Source: an uncultured Pseudomonadales bacterium (GTDB lineage: Bacteria; Pseudomonadota; Gammaproteobacteria; Pseudomonadales; Pseudohongiellaceae). From it: 42,257 bases of DNA. Within the stretch, counting starts at the first letter, position 1, and every line of letters begins with the position of its first letter. The notes under the pieces were generated by a model. It had not been told where the DNA came from. It was given only the letters and a program-made list of their open reading frames with translations, and did no database searches. Position numbers and translations under genes: made by a program. Of this stretch, positions 18,492 to 29,278 are shown in pieces. The DNA lies in the NCBI GenBank assembly GCA_949430125.1, contig CASQMQ010000061.1, forward strand, positions 1 to 42,257. Direction: 5' to 3'.

Positions 18492-19409
18492 ATGAGAATT
18501 GGAGTCGACCTAGGCGGAACAAAGATTGAAGGCATATTGCTCTCACCTGACGGTAGGGTAGCCGATAAAATTCGTGTGGATACGCCTGCGCAAAAATATC
18601 TCGAGACTGTTGATGCACTATGCGCTGTGATCGAGCAGCTGCAGCAACTGTCTTCATCGAAGAAGTGTTCTGTTGGAATTGGGACTCCTGGCGCCTTATC
18701 TCCTTCGAATGAACACGGTCTCGAACTGATGAAGAACTGCAATTCGATCTGCCTCAATGGCGAACCGTTGAAAGTCGATATTGAAAACCGCCTTGGCTAT
18801 GCGACGCGTGTCGAGAACGATGCGAATTGCTTTGTCCTTTCAGAAGCCTGTTACGGTGCGGCGATGTCCGCCAAAACAGTATTTGGGGTAATTCTAGGCA
18901 CGGGAACCGGTGGCGGCATCGTCATAGACAAGCAACTGCACACAGGCCCGAACCGAATCGCCGGTGAATGGGGACATAACTGCATTCCAAGTTCTGTCCG
19001 CGACCTAATCACCCAGGACCGGCAATGCTACTGCGGCAGAACGAACTGCAATGAGACTGTTCTTTCTGGGCGGGGCTTGAAACAGAGCCATTTCGAAAGA
19101 TCCGGAACCGAGCTGGAGGCTTCGGAAATAGCGAGCTTGGCAACTAGCGGAGATGTTGAATCCAGCGAAAGTATTCAGATCTACTGCGAGCAATTGGCGC
19201 GCTGCCTCTCTACGGTGGTGAATCTTATGGACCCAGATATGATTGTGTTAGGAGGTGGTCTATCGAATATTTCGCAGCTGTATGAGCAGGTTCCAAGCCT
19301 CATGAATGAGCATGTATTCACAGATGACATGCTTACCATGCTTGCAGCACCGATGTTCGGCGATGCAAGCGGTGCCATCGGTGCCGCCTGCTTGTGGCCA
19401 CTGGATTGA
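18492..19409 (+). CDS. ROK family sugar kinase (fructokinase/Mak-like)
   Basis: 305-residue ATP-dependent sugar kinase. The ROK phosphate motif DLGGTK is at residues 6-11, followed by GIGTPGALSP, ENDANCFVLSEACYGA with the catalytic Asp, and VILGTGTGGGIVID. HTGPNRIAGEWGH precedes the zinc cluster CYCGRTNCNETVLSGRGL, and the end carries VLGGGLSN. The zinc motif and spacing resemble E. coli Mak (fructokinase) and NagK; sugar specificity cannot be fixed. GAGGT lies eight bases before the ATG. It is the only plus-strand gene between the tRNA and the halogenase and faces purA tail to tail. Confidence 0.88.
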   Translation: MRIGVDLGGTKIEGILLSPDGRVADKIRVDTPAQKYLETVDALCAVIEQLQQLSSSKKCSVGIGTPGALSPSNEHGLELMKNCNSICLNGEPLKVDIENRLGYATRVENDANCFVLSEACYGAAMSAKTVFGVILGTGTGGGIVIDKQLHTGPNRIAGEWGHNCIPSSVRDLITQDRQCYCGRTNCNETVLSGRGLKQSHFERSGTELEASEIASLATSGDVESSESIQIYCEQLARCLSTVVNLMDPDMIVLGGGLSNISQLYEQVPSLMNEHVFTDDMLTMLAAPMFGDASGAIGAACLWPLD

Positions 19410-19432
19410 AGTTAAGCACAGAGCGTAACTTC
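19408..19432. terminator. Possible bidirectional terminator between ROK kinase and purA
   Basis: A short inverted repeat GAAGTTA / TAACTTC with an 11-base loop lies in the 37-base gap between two convergent stops. The stem is weak and no long T-run follows on either strand. Confidence 0.3.
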
Positions 19433-19446
19433 AGTTAAACTATCCA

Positions 19447-20748
<1,302 letters not shown>

Positions 20749-20776
20749 CTACTCAATATCTTATTCAAAACAAACA

Positions 20777-21970
20777 CTACGTTAAGTTTTCAACTATCCA
20801 CTTGCCATCAACTAGCTGTAGTTGCCGATCGCAATTTAGATCTTCCAATTCCTGCTCCGCTAGTTCGCTCTCCAGCAGATTAGTAATTACAATCTCGCCA
20901 CTGGCGCGCAGTTCAGCTATCGTGCTCAGTAAGTCAGCATCATTTCCACTTGGCGCGATGATCACTGTCTTTTGAACAAACGTTTTACTGCTCAGTCTAG
21001 CGATAGTCTTTAGATCGCTGTCAAAACCTGACGCCGGCCGCGAGCGACCAAAGACTTCACCGATGTGGTCATAACGACCGCCTTTTGCTACCGCTCTGCC
21101 GTAGTCCGGTGTATAGGCAGCGAATACGATGCCCGTATGATATTCATAACCACGCAGTTCGCATAGGTCGAAGCAGAGAGTCATCTCGGGATGACGTTCC
21201 TTGACTCCTTCCACTATCAATACCAGTTCGAGCAGTTCTTTCTTTACTGAGTTGGGAGCATATTCGAAAACTGTTATGGCCTCTTGCAGTATTGCCTCGT
21301 CACCACTCAGCCGCGTTAGCTGCCTCAACATGGAATGCAAGGTTGCATCTTTCACGGCAGCATCCAAGACGACATCGATCTCATCATAAGCTTTACGCTG
21401 CACGGCATCGAATAAAGTTGATTCGATGTCCGCATCTATCGCGGCTTCTTTGACGAGCGCACGGAAGATACCAACGTGCCCTAACACGATAGATATGTTT
21501 TCAATTTCCGCCGCATTCAAGGTGGCATACATAAGACAAATTAGTTCTATGTCACAGTCCACACCGGCGTGACCGTACATCTCAGCGCCGATACGAATGG
21601 GTACCCGCGAGGCAAGCAGACCCCGTGGCTTTGTATGCAAAACGTTGTCTGCGTAGCACAGACGCACCGGACCTTCTCTGTTCATACAGTGTGCGTCGAT
21701 ACGCGCAGCCTGCGGAGTAATGTCTGCACGGATGCCCATCATGCGCCCGCTAAGCTGGTCGGTAATCTTGAACGTGTGCAGTTCCAAATCATGTGACGAG
21801 CCGACTAGTAGCGAATCCAGATACTCGATAAGTGGAGTGATAACTAGCTGATAGCCCCAGGATTCATAGAGATCCAGAAGCTGACGACGCAAGTATTCTA
21901 ACTTGCTCGCCTCTAGGGGGAGAATTTCCTCGACACCATCGGGAAGTAACCAGCGTTTTGCAGAAGTCAT
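20777..21970 (-). CDS. hisZ: ATP phosphoribosyltransferase regulatory subunit HisZ
   Basis: 397-residue HisRS paralogue that allosterically controls the short form of HisG in histidine synthesis. The N-terminal LPDGVEEILPLEASKLEYLRRQLLDLYESWGY and ITDQLSGRMMGIRADITPQAARI match the class II synthetase fold, and GYEYHTGIVFAAYTPDYGRAVAKGGRYD is the HisZ version of HisRS motif regions. The anticodon-binding domain of a true HisRS is missing, as expected. Its presence implies a short HisG elsewhere in the genome. Neighbours purA and the DUF2065 gene support the call. Confidence 0.93.
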   Translation of the reverse strand: MTSAKRWLLPDGVEEILPLEASKLEYLRRQLLDLYESWGYQLVITPLIEYLDSLLVGSSHDLELHTFKITDQLSGRMMGIRADITPQAARIDAHCMNREGPVRLCYADNVLHTKPRGLLASRVPIRIGAEMYGHAGVDCDIELICLMYATLNAAEIENISIVLGHVGIFRALVKEAAIDADIESTLFDAVQRKAYDEIDVVLDAAVKDATLHSMLRQLTRLSGDEAILQEAITVFEYAPNSVKKELLELVLIVEGVKERHPEMTLCFDLCELRGYEYHTGIVFAAYTPDYGRAVAKGGRYDHIGEVFGRSRPASGFDSDLKTIARLSSKTFVQKTVIIAPSGNDADLLSTIAELRASGEIVITNLLESELAEQELEDLNCDRQLQLVDGKWIVENLT

Positions 21971-22027
21971 GTTTATTTATTTTTCACTCATCAAACTTTA
22001 AAAATTTATTCGTAAACTTACGACGAT

Positions 22028-22213
22028 CTAATTAATCATCAACAGCAGAACCGTTCCGGTCAGCATGCTTCCTAAACCAATAATGCGCATGGTGTTGTCG
22101 TCTATTTGATCCAACACGAGCAACATCTTTCGCCACCTACCTGGGCTGATGAAGGGAATAATCCCCTCTATTACAAGCATCAGACAAAATGCAACAGCCA
22201 GCTCGTGCCACAT
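22028..22213 (-). CDS. DUF2065 (YjeT-like) small membrane protein
   Basis: 61 residues, two hydrophobic helices: LAVAFCLMLVIEGIIPFISPGRWRKM and IIGLGSMLTGTVLLLMIN. The motif VIEGIIPFISPGRWRKM is diagnostic of the YjeT/DUF2065 family, which sits downstream of hflC in E. coli and many relatives. Its role is unknown. A terminator separates it from hflC here, so it more likely leads the hisZ-purA transcript. Confidence 0.9.
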   Translation of the reverse strand: MWHELAVAFCLMLVIEGIIPFISPGRWRKMLLVLDQIDDNTMRIIGLGSMLTGTVLLLMIN

Positions 22214-22261
22214 AATCTCGCCTCTTCTTGTGAGCCACTAGCTGACAGCTATGCGCGCAGC

Positions 22262-22302
22262 AAAAAAGTAAACCTGAATCGCTAAACGCGATTCAGGTTT
22301 AC
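22262..22302 (-). terminator. Strong intrinsic terminator after hflC
   Basis: A perfect 15-base stem, GTAAACCTGAATCGC / GCGATTCAGGTTTAC with a 5-base loop, is followed on the minus strand by TTTTTT. It ends the hflX-hflK-hflC transcript 48 bases after the hflC stop. Confidence 0.93.
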
Positions 22303-22350
22303 GGTTGTTAACTTATCTGGTTTTCAAAAAGCCTATTGATTAACTAGAGC

Positions 22351-23217
22351 TTACCGCGAGATCCCGCTCTTAAGATACTTGAAGTAGTCGCTGTCTGGAT
22401 CAAGCAAGAGCACGTCACCTTTCGAACTGAACGTCTCTCTATATGAATTCAGGCTGCGGGTAAACGCATAGAACTCAGGGTCTTTGTTGTAGGCATCAGC
22501 ATAGATTGCCGTTGCTGTTGCGTCACCCTCACCGCGTAGTTGCTCAGCATCTCTGTAAGCCTCTGCACGAAAAATTGTCGCCTGACGATCAGCGTCGGCA
22601 CGAATACCAATCGCGAGCTCTTCACCGAAAGAACGTAACTCCTGCGCCTCTCTGTTTCGCTCGGTGATCATACGCTCATAAACAGAAGAGCGTACGTCTT
22701 CGGGTAGATCGATTCGCTTCACGCGTACGTCGATGATCTCTATACCTAGGTCCGCCGCCGTAGTCTCATTGAGATCGGCTGTCAGAGCGAGCATCATCTG
22801 ATCTCTCTCTCCAGCGACAACTTCTGCAAGAGTACGGTCACCAATCTGGTCACGCAGACCGTCGTTGATACGTTCTGCAAGCAGGCTGCCGGCTGTAGTC
22901 GTGTTGCCGCGTGTAGAGATGTAGAACTGGCCCACGTCGACGATACGCCACTTCGCGTAGGAATCGACTTCCAGCGCCTTCTGCTCCAGCGTCAGGTAGC
23001 GACGCCGAGGCGCGTCTTCAGTCAAGATCCGCGCGTCAAATTTACGCACATTATTAACCCAAGGAATTTTGACATGCAGACCTGGGTCGATGGAATCTTG
23101 AACCAATTCACCAAATTGCAGCATCACTGCGCGTTCTGTTTCCTTAACGACGAAAAGAGAATTGCTAGCGACTATGACGACTAGAAAAATAAGACCTACC
23201 GCTATAAAATTTTTCAT
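22351..23217 (-). CDS. hflC: FtsH protease modulator HflC
   Basis: SPFH/prohibitin-family membrane protein that with HflK forms a cage around FtsH and controls its access to substrates. 288 residues: one N-terminal membrane anchor (FIAVGLIFLVVIVASNSLFVV), the band-7 domain starting KETERAVMLQFGELV, and the helical stretch RAEAYRDAEQLRGEGDATATAIYADAYNKDPEFYAF, which is the HflC signature. Its ATG overlaps the hflK stop (TAATG), indicating translational coupling. Confidence 0.97.
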   Translation of the reverse strand: MKNFIAVGLIFLVVIVASNSLFVVKETERAVMLQFGELVQDSIDPGLHVKIPWVNNVRKFDARILTEDAPRRRYLTLEQKALEVDSYAKWRIVDVGQFYISTRGNTTTAGSLLAERINDGLRDQIGDRTLAEVVAGERDQMMLALTADLNETTAADLGIEIIDVRVKRIDLPEDVRSSVYERMITERNREAQELRSFGEELAIGIRADADRQATIFRAEAYRDAEQLRGEGDATATAIYADAYNKDPEFYAFTRSLNSYRETFSSKGDVLLLDPDSDYFKYLKSGISR

Positions 23218-24431
23218 TATCGATTTCCCCGTCCCGTAGTAGGTAGTCGCGAACGATCTACACTGTTTGTACTATTTGATCCCGGTAAAAATGGCGCCAA
23301 CTGGTCTGCCAAATTTCTGAGGTCTGTCGTAGTATTATTCGAATTGATGCTTGAATTGCTCTGCTCCATAAGCTTGTCCAATGGCAGGAACAACATATTG
23401 TTGCCGCCTTCGACATCTACCATGATCTTGCTACTCGCCGTCATCACGTCTTCGATCGAGTCGATATAGAGTCGCTGTCGAGTCACCTCAGGAGACTTCA
23501 AGTATTCCGTTAACAACTGGTCGAAGCGAGACGCATCACCCGTTGCTTCAGCCACGACTTCTGCGCTGTAAGCGTTTGCCGCTTCGATTCGCCGCTGTGC
23601 TTCACCGCGAGCCTCAGGAATAATCTGATTCGAATATTGCTGGGCCTGGTTCTGCACACGTTGCTCGTCTTCTCTGGCGCGGATCACGTCATCGAAGGCG
23701 GGACGAACAGCATCAGGTGGCTGAGCATCGACCACGTTAACCTGGCTTACAAAGATACCGGTATTGTAAGCATTCATATAATCCTGCAGACGCTCCTGCA
23801 CATCGGCGGCCATTCGATCGCGACCCGTGGTCAGAATTTGATCCATGAAGTTGCCACCAACTACGTGGCGAATTGCAGATTCGGACGCGTTATCCAGACT
23901 AAGCTCTGGGTCCTGCACAGCGATCACATACTTCACTGGATCCTGAATCAGATACTGCACGGTGACTGCGATGTCGATGATGTTTTCATCGGTAGTCAGC
24001 ATCGCGCGATTTTCATAGGTCTTCGCGTTTAACTCGGAAACGTTAACCAGGCTAACTTCATCAACGACCGGTGGATTCCAGTGCAAACCCGGCTGCACTG
24101 TCAAATCCATCACCCTACCGAAGCGCAAGACGACGCCGCGTTCGGCTTCGTCCACGATATAGAAACCCATGAATCCCCAGATGACAGCTACCACGGCTAA
24201 TAGTCCTGCGATTAGACCCGCGGACAAACCACCACCGCCGCTTGACGAAGAACCAGTGGAACTAGAACCACCGCTGCCCCCGCCGAACAGATTATTGAAT
24301 TTTTTGGTCAGATTGCGCACAACCTCATCGATATCAGGAGGGCCCTGGTCGCCGCCCTTACGACCTCCACCCCAAGGGTCTTTGTCTTTGTCGTTTCCAT
24401 TTCCGTTATTTCCAGGTTCGTTCCAAGCCAT
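23217..24431 (-). CDS. hflK: FtsH protease modulator HflK
   Basis: Partner of HflC in the FtsH-controlling complex. The start is set at MAWNEPGNNG because GGAG lies six bases upstream; the tracked ORF starts four codons earlier. About 404 residues: a Gly/Asp-rich cytoplasmic N-terminus with DKDPWGGG and a Gly/Ser run, a membrane segment (AGLIAGLLAVVAVIWGFMGFYIV), and the SPFH domain (DEAERGVVLRFGRVM, NVVDAQPPDAVRPAFDDVIRA). The low-complexity Ser/Gly stretch (about residues 50-70) is longer than in E. coli but in the usual place. Confidence 0.96.
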   Translation of the reverse strand: MAWNEPGNNGNGNDKDKDPWGGGRKGGDQGPPDIDEVVRNLTKKFNNLFGGGSGGSSSTGSSSSGGGGLSAGLIAGLLAVVAVIWGFMGFYIVDEAERGVVLRFGRVMDLTVQPGLHWNPPVVDEVSLVNVSELNAKTYENRAMLTTDENIIDIAVTVQYLIQDPVKYVIAVQDPELSLDNASESAIRHVVGGNFMDQILTTGRDRMAADVQERLQDYMNAYNTGIFVSQVNVVDAQPPDAVRPAFDDVIRAREDEQRVQNQAQQYSNQIIPEARGEAQRRIEAANAYSAEVVAEATGDASRFDQLLTEYLKSPEVTRQRLYIDSIEDVMTASSKIMVDVEGGNNMLFLPLDKLMEQSNSSINSNNTTTDLRNLADQLAPFLPGSNSTNSVDRSRLPTTGRGNR

Positions 24432-24543
24432 TGGCTTCTCCATAACTTTCTAAACACGTAGAAGGTCGATTTTAGCTAATAATTGTTCATTTACACAGCA
24501 ATTTGCACTTTCAAAAGGCTATTTGATGCGATCAAGCGGTTGG

Positions 24544-25869
24544 TCACTTAATCTCGACTGCCAAATTAATCTGCTCCTGCACTGCAATAGTGTGACTTAT
24601 AACTTCTGTACCGCTTTGTTTGAGAATACGATCGAGGTCTGTGCGCGGCAATTTGATCCGCAGCTCATAGAAACCTTCCTCGTCTATATGTTCTTCCTCG
24701 ATGAATCCGCTATCGTAAAGCTGACTACGAAGCTTCGTCTGGCTCGGCGAGACTCTCAGAGTCTCGACAGCCATATTACCAGCAAGCAGCTCGCTCATCG
24801 CGCCCTGCAATAGATCCATCCCGGCGCCAGTCTTTGCAGATACCCAAACCTTTATAACCTTACCTTTCTCATTGCGTTGAATATGTGGCTCGACGCCTGG
24901 AAGCAGGTCGATCTTGTTAAATACCAGCAGCTGCGGCACGGACTTCGCGCCTATTTCTGCCAAGACCTTATCGACTTCAAAAATGTGATCTGGATGAAAT
25001 TCATTCGCCGTGTCCACGACATGGATAAGCAGATCCGCTTGAGCCGTCTCCTCAAGCGTAGCACGAAACGCCTCAACCAGTTGATGCGGCAGATGGCTAA
25101 TGAAACCTACCGTATCGGCGATGACCACCGGTCCATAGTTCTTCAGGGTAATACGGCGTAGCGTCGAATCCAACGTGGCAAACAATTGGTCCGCTGCATA
25201 AGTATGCGCACGGGCCATCTTATTAAATAGTGAGGACTTACCGGCGTTGGTGTAGCCAACCAGAGATATCGTTGCTACCTCCGAACGACGCCTAGAGCGG
25301 CGCCCTTGGTCGCGCTGTCCACGCACCTTCTCTAGGCCTTTGTTGATGGCCTTGATTCGCTGCCCAATCATGCGCTGGTCGAGTTCCAACTGCTTCTCAC
25401 CCGCGCCACGCATGCCGATGCCACCCTTCTGTCTATCCAGGTGAGTCCATCCACGTTTCAAGCGTGTGCTCAGGTGTTGCAACTGCGCCAACTCTACCTG
25501 CAGCTTACCTTCGTGGCTGCGCGCGCGTTGCGCGAAAATATCCAGAATTAATCCAGTACGATCGAGTACGCGACACTTGAGTTCGGCCTCTAGGTTACGT
25601 TCCTGACTCGGAGAGAGTGTGTGATTGAACAGAACTAGCCCTGCTTTATGTGCGAGCACGGCGGCTCGAATCTCTTCAAGTTTGCCTGATCCGATAAAAA
25701 GGTTTGGTGAAGGAGCCTTTCTAGAGCCTGTGATGAAGTCCACCGGCTGGGCGCCGGCAGAGATTGCCAATTCTTCAAATTCGGCTGGGTCCTCCCGTTC
25801 ACTCTCTGAATCTATAATGAGGTGAACGAGGATAGAGATCTCGCCGGAATCGGGTCTGTCAAAAAACAA
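24544..25869 (-). CDS. hflX: GTPase HflX
   Basis: Ribosome-associated GTPase that splits stalled or heat-damaged 70S ribosomes. 441 residues. The N-terminal HflX domain has NLFIGSGKLEEI and FNHTLSPSQERNLE, followed by GIGMRGAGEKQLELDQR. The G domain has G1 VGYTNAGKSSLFN, the G3 region DTVGFISHLPHQLVEAFRATLEE, and G4 FNKIDLL. The gene follows hfq by 22 bases, the standard miaA-hfq-hflX order. Confidence 0.97.
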   Translation of the reverse strand: MFFDRPDSGEISILVHLIIDSESEREDPAEFEELAISAGAQPVDFITGSRKAPSPNLFIGSGKLEEIRAAVLAHKAGLVLFNHTLSPSQERNLEAELKCRVLDRTGLILDIFAQRARSHEGKLQVELAQLQHLSTRLKRGWTHLDRQKGGIGMRGAGEKQLELDQRMIGQRIKAINKGLEKVRGQRDQGRRSRRRSEVATISLVGYTNAGKSSLFNKMARAHTYAADQLFATLDSTLRRITLKNYGPVVIADTVGFISHLPHQLVEAFRATLEETAQADLLIHVVDTANEFHPDHIFEVDKVLAEIGAKSVPQLLVFNKIDLLPGVEPHIQRNEKGKVIKVWVSAKTGAGMDLLQGAMSELLAGNMAVETLRVSPSQTKLRSQLYDSGFIEEEHIDEEGFYELRIKLPRTDLDRILKQSGTEVISHTIAVQEQINLAVEIK

Positions 25870-25891
25870 TCAATTTCCTCACTGAGAAATG

Positions 25892-26173
25892 CTAAACCGC
25901 GTTACCCGGCTCATCAGCGTCATCTTCGACTGCTTCAGCCCCTTCGCCTGGATTCTGCATGGGCACTTTTACCATGCGCGAGGGTACTACTGTTGAAATC
26001 GCGTGCTTGTAGACCATCTGGCTAACAGCGTTCTTGAGCAGAATCACAAATTGGTCAAATGATTCGATCTGACCCTGCAACTTAATTCCACTAACCAGGT
26101 AAATGGCCACCGGGATTCGCTCCTTGCGAAGCACGTTCAAAAACGGATCTTGTAATGTATGCCCTTTAGACAT
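25892..26173 (-). CDS. hfq: RNA chaperone Hfq
   Basis: Sm-like hexameric RNA chaperone that pairs small RNAs with mRNAs. 93 residues. The conserved core is nearly canonical: [20 protein letters not shown] (Sm1) and [16 protein letters not shown] (Sm2, with the YKH motif). The C-terminal tail of about 25 residues is short and acidic ([17 protein letters not shown]), as in several gammaproteobacteria. Between miaA and hflX as expected. Confidence 0.98.
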   Translation of the reverse strand: MSKGHTLQDPFLNVLRKERIPVAIYLVSGIKLQGQIESFDQFVILLKNAVSQMVYKHAISTVVPSRMVKVPMQNPGEGAEAVEDDADEPGNAV

Positions 26174-26306
26174 TATTTATTCCCCTTACAATCGACAATC
26201 ATTAAAACTGAGTTTTTGCCGTCTCGAAATCGAGTCTGGCGGAACCGGTTTAATATCTGTGGATCTTCCTATAAAAATTTAACGAACTCTCTACCTTCCA
26301 TACTGT

Positions 26307-27260
26307 CTATATAGAGATGGTATCCATGTATTTCAAGACATGTCGTACGGATTGAGTGGAAGAATTACTCAAACTTTGCAGGCTTGGCCAACTACGCAGC
26401 CAAGTAAACTGCCGCTTAGCGAGTTGCCTGGTAGCAATAATACTCTTTTCCACCATACCATCATAGTCAATTTCGCCGTCCAAATACTGCCAGACCTGTC
26501 TGTATCCTACTGATTTTATTGAAGGAAGTAGGCGATTGAGATCACCTCGAGAGCGTAAAGCCTGCACCTCGTCGACTAAGCCCTCATTAAGCATCTGTCG
26601 GAAACGTGTCTCTATCTGATCGTGTAATACGCCGCGATCTTCTGGTTGGATCGCGAAGAAATGTAAATTGTATGGGAGCAGGGCCTTTTGCTGCGCCTGC
26701 ATCTCGGCGTGAAAGCTAGTCATTGTCTTGCCTGAGACCCTATATACCTCCAATGCCCGTTGTATTCTTTGCGGATCGTTAGGGTGAATCCTGGCTGCTG
26801 AATCCGGATCGACTGCCGCAAGTTGCTGATGTACTGCCTCCCAGCCCTGTTCCTGTGCCAACATCTCGATCTCAGCACGTATTTCTGGATCGGCATGAGG
26901 CATGTTTGCGAGGCCGTCTCGCAAGACGCGAAAATACAACATCGTGCCGCCAACAAGCAGCGGGGTGTCGCCAACGTCTAGTATCTCGTCGATTTCCCTA
27001 AAAGCATCCGCCCTGAATTGAGAGGCCGAATACGGCACAGCTGGATCGATAAAATCGATCAAGCGATGGGGCGCGATATCTAAAACCCCTTTCTGGGGCT
27101 TGCCTGTGCCAATATCCATCTGCCGATAGATCTGCGCCGAATCCACGCTGACGATCTGAAACGGATGCTGCTGCACCAGGTCGACGGCAAGAGAGGTTTT
27201 GCCCGATGCGGTCGGGCCCATCAGGCAGATCACGTTGGGTTTGGAGGAGGACGAATTCAT
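26307..27260 (-). CDS. miaA: tRNA dimethylallyltransferase MiaA
   Basis: Adds the dimethylallyl group to A37 of tRNAs reading U-starting codons. 317 residues. Walker [15 protein letters not shown], then [19 protein letters not shown] (substrate-binding Asp), [31 protein letters not shown] and [16 protein letters not shown] near the C-terminus are all present. Frame intact. It lies 43 bases after mutL and 133 before hfq. Confidence 0.97.
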   Translation of the reverse strand: MNSSSSKPNVICLMGPTASGKTSLAVDLVQQHPFQIVSVDSAQIYRQMDIGTGKPQKGVLDIAPHRLIDFIDPAVPYSASQFRADAFREIDEILDVGDTPLLVGGTMLYFRVLRDGLANMPHADPEIRAEIEMLAQEQGWEAVHQQLAAVDPDSAARIHPNDPQRIQRALEVYRVSGKTMTSFHAEMQAQQKALLPYNLHFFAIQPEDRGVLHDQIETRFRQMLNEGLVDEVQALRSRGDLNRLLPSIKSVGYRQVWQYLDGEIDYDGMVEKSIIATRQLAKRQFTWLRSWPSLQSLSNSSTQSVRHVLKYMDTISI

Positions 27261-27303
27261 AGTGGAGATTGTACGCGACTAGAGAGGAAGTTCGTTCTCG
27301 ATC

Positions 27304-29181
27304 TTACTGCCCACGAAGAAAGAGTTTATCCAGCTCATCCAGACCCTGATACACCCATGTTGGTCTACCATGATTGCACTGACCGCTGCGCTCGGTAGTT
27401 TCCATGTCGCGCAGCAACGCATTCATCTCTGGGATAGTTAAGTGACGATTGGCGCGGACCGAACCATGACATGCCATGGTGGAGAGTAGCTCATCCTGAT
27501 GCGCTTGGATGCGATCACTGCTACCGTATTCGAGAACATCGGACAGCACATCGCGCACCAGTTGTTCGATATTAGCGTTACGCAAAATCGAGGGGACCTG
27601 CCTTACTACTATCGATTCCGCCGCGGCTCTCTCTAACTCGATTCCAATACTAAGCAACGCTTCTCGTTCAGTCTCCGCGCAGTCTGCTTCTGATTGACTC
27701 ACCGCGATAGACAAAGGTACGAGCAAGGGCTGCATCTTCAATTCTTCATTCTGGCAGGCTGTTTTCATGCGCTCGTAGGTGATGCGTTCGTGTGCCGCAT
27801 GCATGTCCACGGTAATCAGCCCTTCCTTATTCTGCGCAAGAATATAAATTCCATGCAGTTGTGCTATGGCGTATCCCAGCGGTGGCACTTCTGAATCGTC
27901 GGCAGTGAGCTTCGCGAAATTTTCCAATTGGCTTTGTATCGCACCGGCAGCAGGTTGCCCTGTGCTCGGTCTGTAGGAATAATTATTCGAAGCCGGTCCC
28001 GCAAGTGACAGACTACTCTGATCGCTGAAGTTTCCCGCTGCAAAGTTTGAATCTGGGTTAGCTGCAAAATTTCCTGCAGCGCTACCGCTGCGCATAGCTA
28101 CAAACGGATCGCCCTCGTGTCCATTGTTCTGTGCGTTATCTGCGAGCCGATCGGACGGCCTCAGTTCTGCTAACGCCTTGTGCAATGAACTAAAAAGAAA
28201 GTCATGCACTAGGCGGCTGTCGCGAAAACGTACCTCATGCTTCGTTGGATGCACGTTCACATCAACTGCTGATGGCGCCAACTCCAGATACAACACATAG
28301 GCAGGATGACGTCCATGAAACAACACATCACGATAGGCTTGCTTTACTGCGTGTGTCACCAGTTTGTCGCGAATGATCCGGCCGTTCACATAGAAGTATT
28401 GCAAGTCTGCCTGAGAGCGCGAAAAGGTCGGTAGACTGACCCAACCCCAGAGACGTAGACCCTGCCCTTCCATTTCTACGAACACAGAGCTTTCGACAAA
28501 GGCAGGACCGCACACCAGAGCGACGCGTCGCTGTTTTTCCTGATCGGACTTTGCTGGAAGCAATTTACGAATCGCGCGCTGATTGTGAGTAAGTGAAAAC
28601 TGCACATCGAAGCGACTCAGCGCGATACGTTTTAGAACCTCATCGATGCGCGAGAATTCCGTTTTCTCTGTTTTCAGAAATTTCTTGCGCGCAGGCGTAT
28701 TGAAGAATAAGTCTCGCACCTCGACCGTGGTTCCGCGCGAGTGTGCGGCGGGTGAAAGTATGACATCCATCTCCTGCCCCTCGGCGATGACCTTCCAGCC
28801 GCTATTGTCGCCACTAGCTGCGGCTACATCGTCGTCTGCCTTTGAGGTCATAGTCAGGCGTGAGACCGAACTGATACTGGCTAGCGCCTCGCCACGAAAG
28901 CCCAGGCTGGCGATGTTTTCTAGGTCTTCGAGGTCGGTGATTTTACTGGTGGCATGCCGGCTAAGCGCCAACTCTAAGTCCTGCTTATGAATGCCTAGCC
29001 CGTCGTCCTTGACCTTGATTTGTTTCGTGCCGCCCTGCTCAACTTCGATCTCTAGTCGACTAGCGCCGGCATCCAGAGAGTTCTCCATTAACTCCTTGAC
29101 GACCGAGGCGGGGCGCTCGACGACCTCGCCCGCGGCAATCTGATTCGCGAGGCGTTGACTGAGAAGATTAATCCGTGACAT
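27304..29181 (-). CDS. mutL: DNA mismatch repair protein MutL
   Basis: GHKL ATPase that couples mismatch recognition by MutS to strand processing. The start is set at the ATG of [20 protein letters not shown]; the tracked ORF uses a TTG two codons upstream. N-terminal ATPase motifs: [20 protein letters not shown] and TSKI...SLGFRGEAL. The C-terminal dimerisation domain carries [22 protein letters not shown] and CNHGRPTWV, which match the metal-binding endonuclease motifs of MutL proteins from organisms without MutH. The variable linker (about residues 350-420) is Ser/Asn/Gly-rich. About 625 residues, in the usual amiB-mutL-miaA order. Confidence 0.97.
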   Translation of the reverse strand: MSRINLLSQRLANQIAAGEVVERPASVVKELMENSLDAGASRLEIEVEQGGTKQIKVKDDGLGIHKQDLELALSRHATSKITDLEDLENIASLGFRGEALASISSVSRLTMTSKADDDVAAASGDNSGWKVIAEGQEMDVILSPAAHSRGTTVEVRDLFFNTPARKKFLKTEKTEFSRIDEVLKRIALSRFDVQFSLTHNQRAIRKLLPAKSDQEKQRRVALVCGPAFVESSVFVEMEGQGLRLWGWVSLPTFSRSQADLQYFYVNGRIIRDKLVTHAVKQAYRDVLFHGRHPAYVLYLELAPSAVDVNVHPTKHEVRFRDSRLVHDFLFSSLHKALAELRPSDRLADNAQNNGHEGDPFVAMRSGSAAGNFAANPDSNFAAGNFSDQSSLSLAGPASNNYSYRPSTGQPAAGAIQSQLENFAKLTADDSEVPPLGYAIAQLHGIYILAQNKEGLITVDMHAAHERITYERMKTACQNEELKMQPLLVPLSIAVSQSEADCAETEREALLSIGIELERAAAESIVVRQVPSILRNANIEQLVRDVLSDVLEYGSSDRIQAHQDELLSTMACHGSVRANRHLTIPEMNALLRDMETTERSGQCNHGRPTWVYQGLDELDKLFLRGQ

Positions 29182-29278
29182 TGGCAAGTAGCAGTAAAGA
29201 GAATGGGGCTAGCATTGTAGCACCAACCACAGAGCAAAACTATGGGAACCAACACAGAAGAAGCCAACTAAACTAGAG

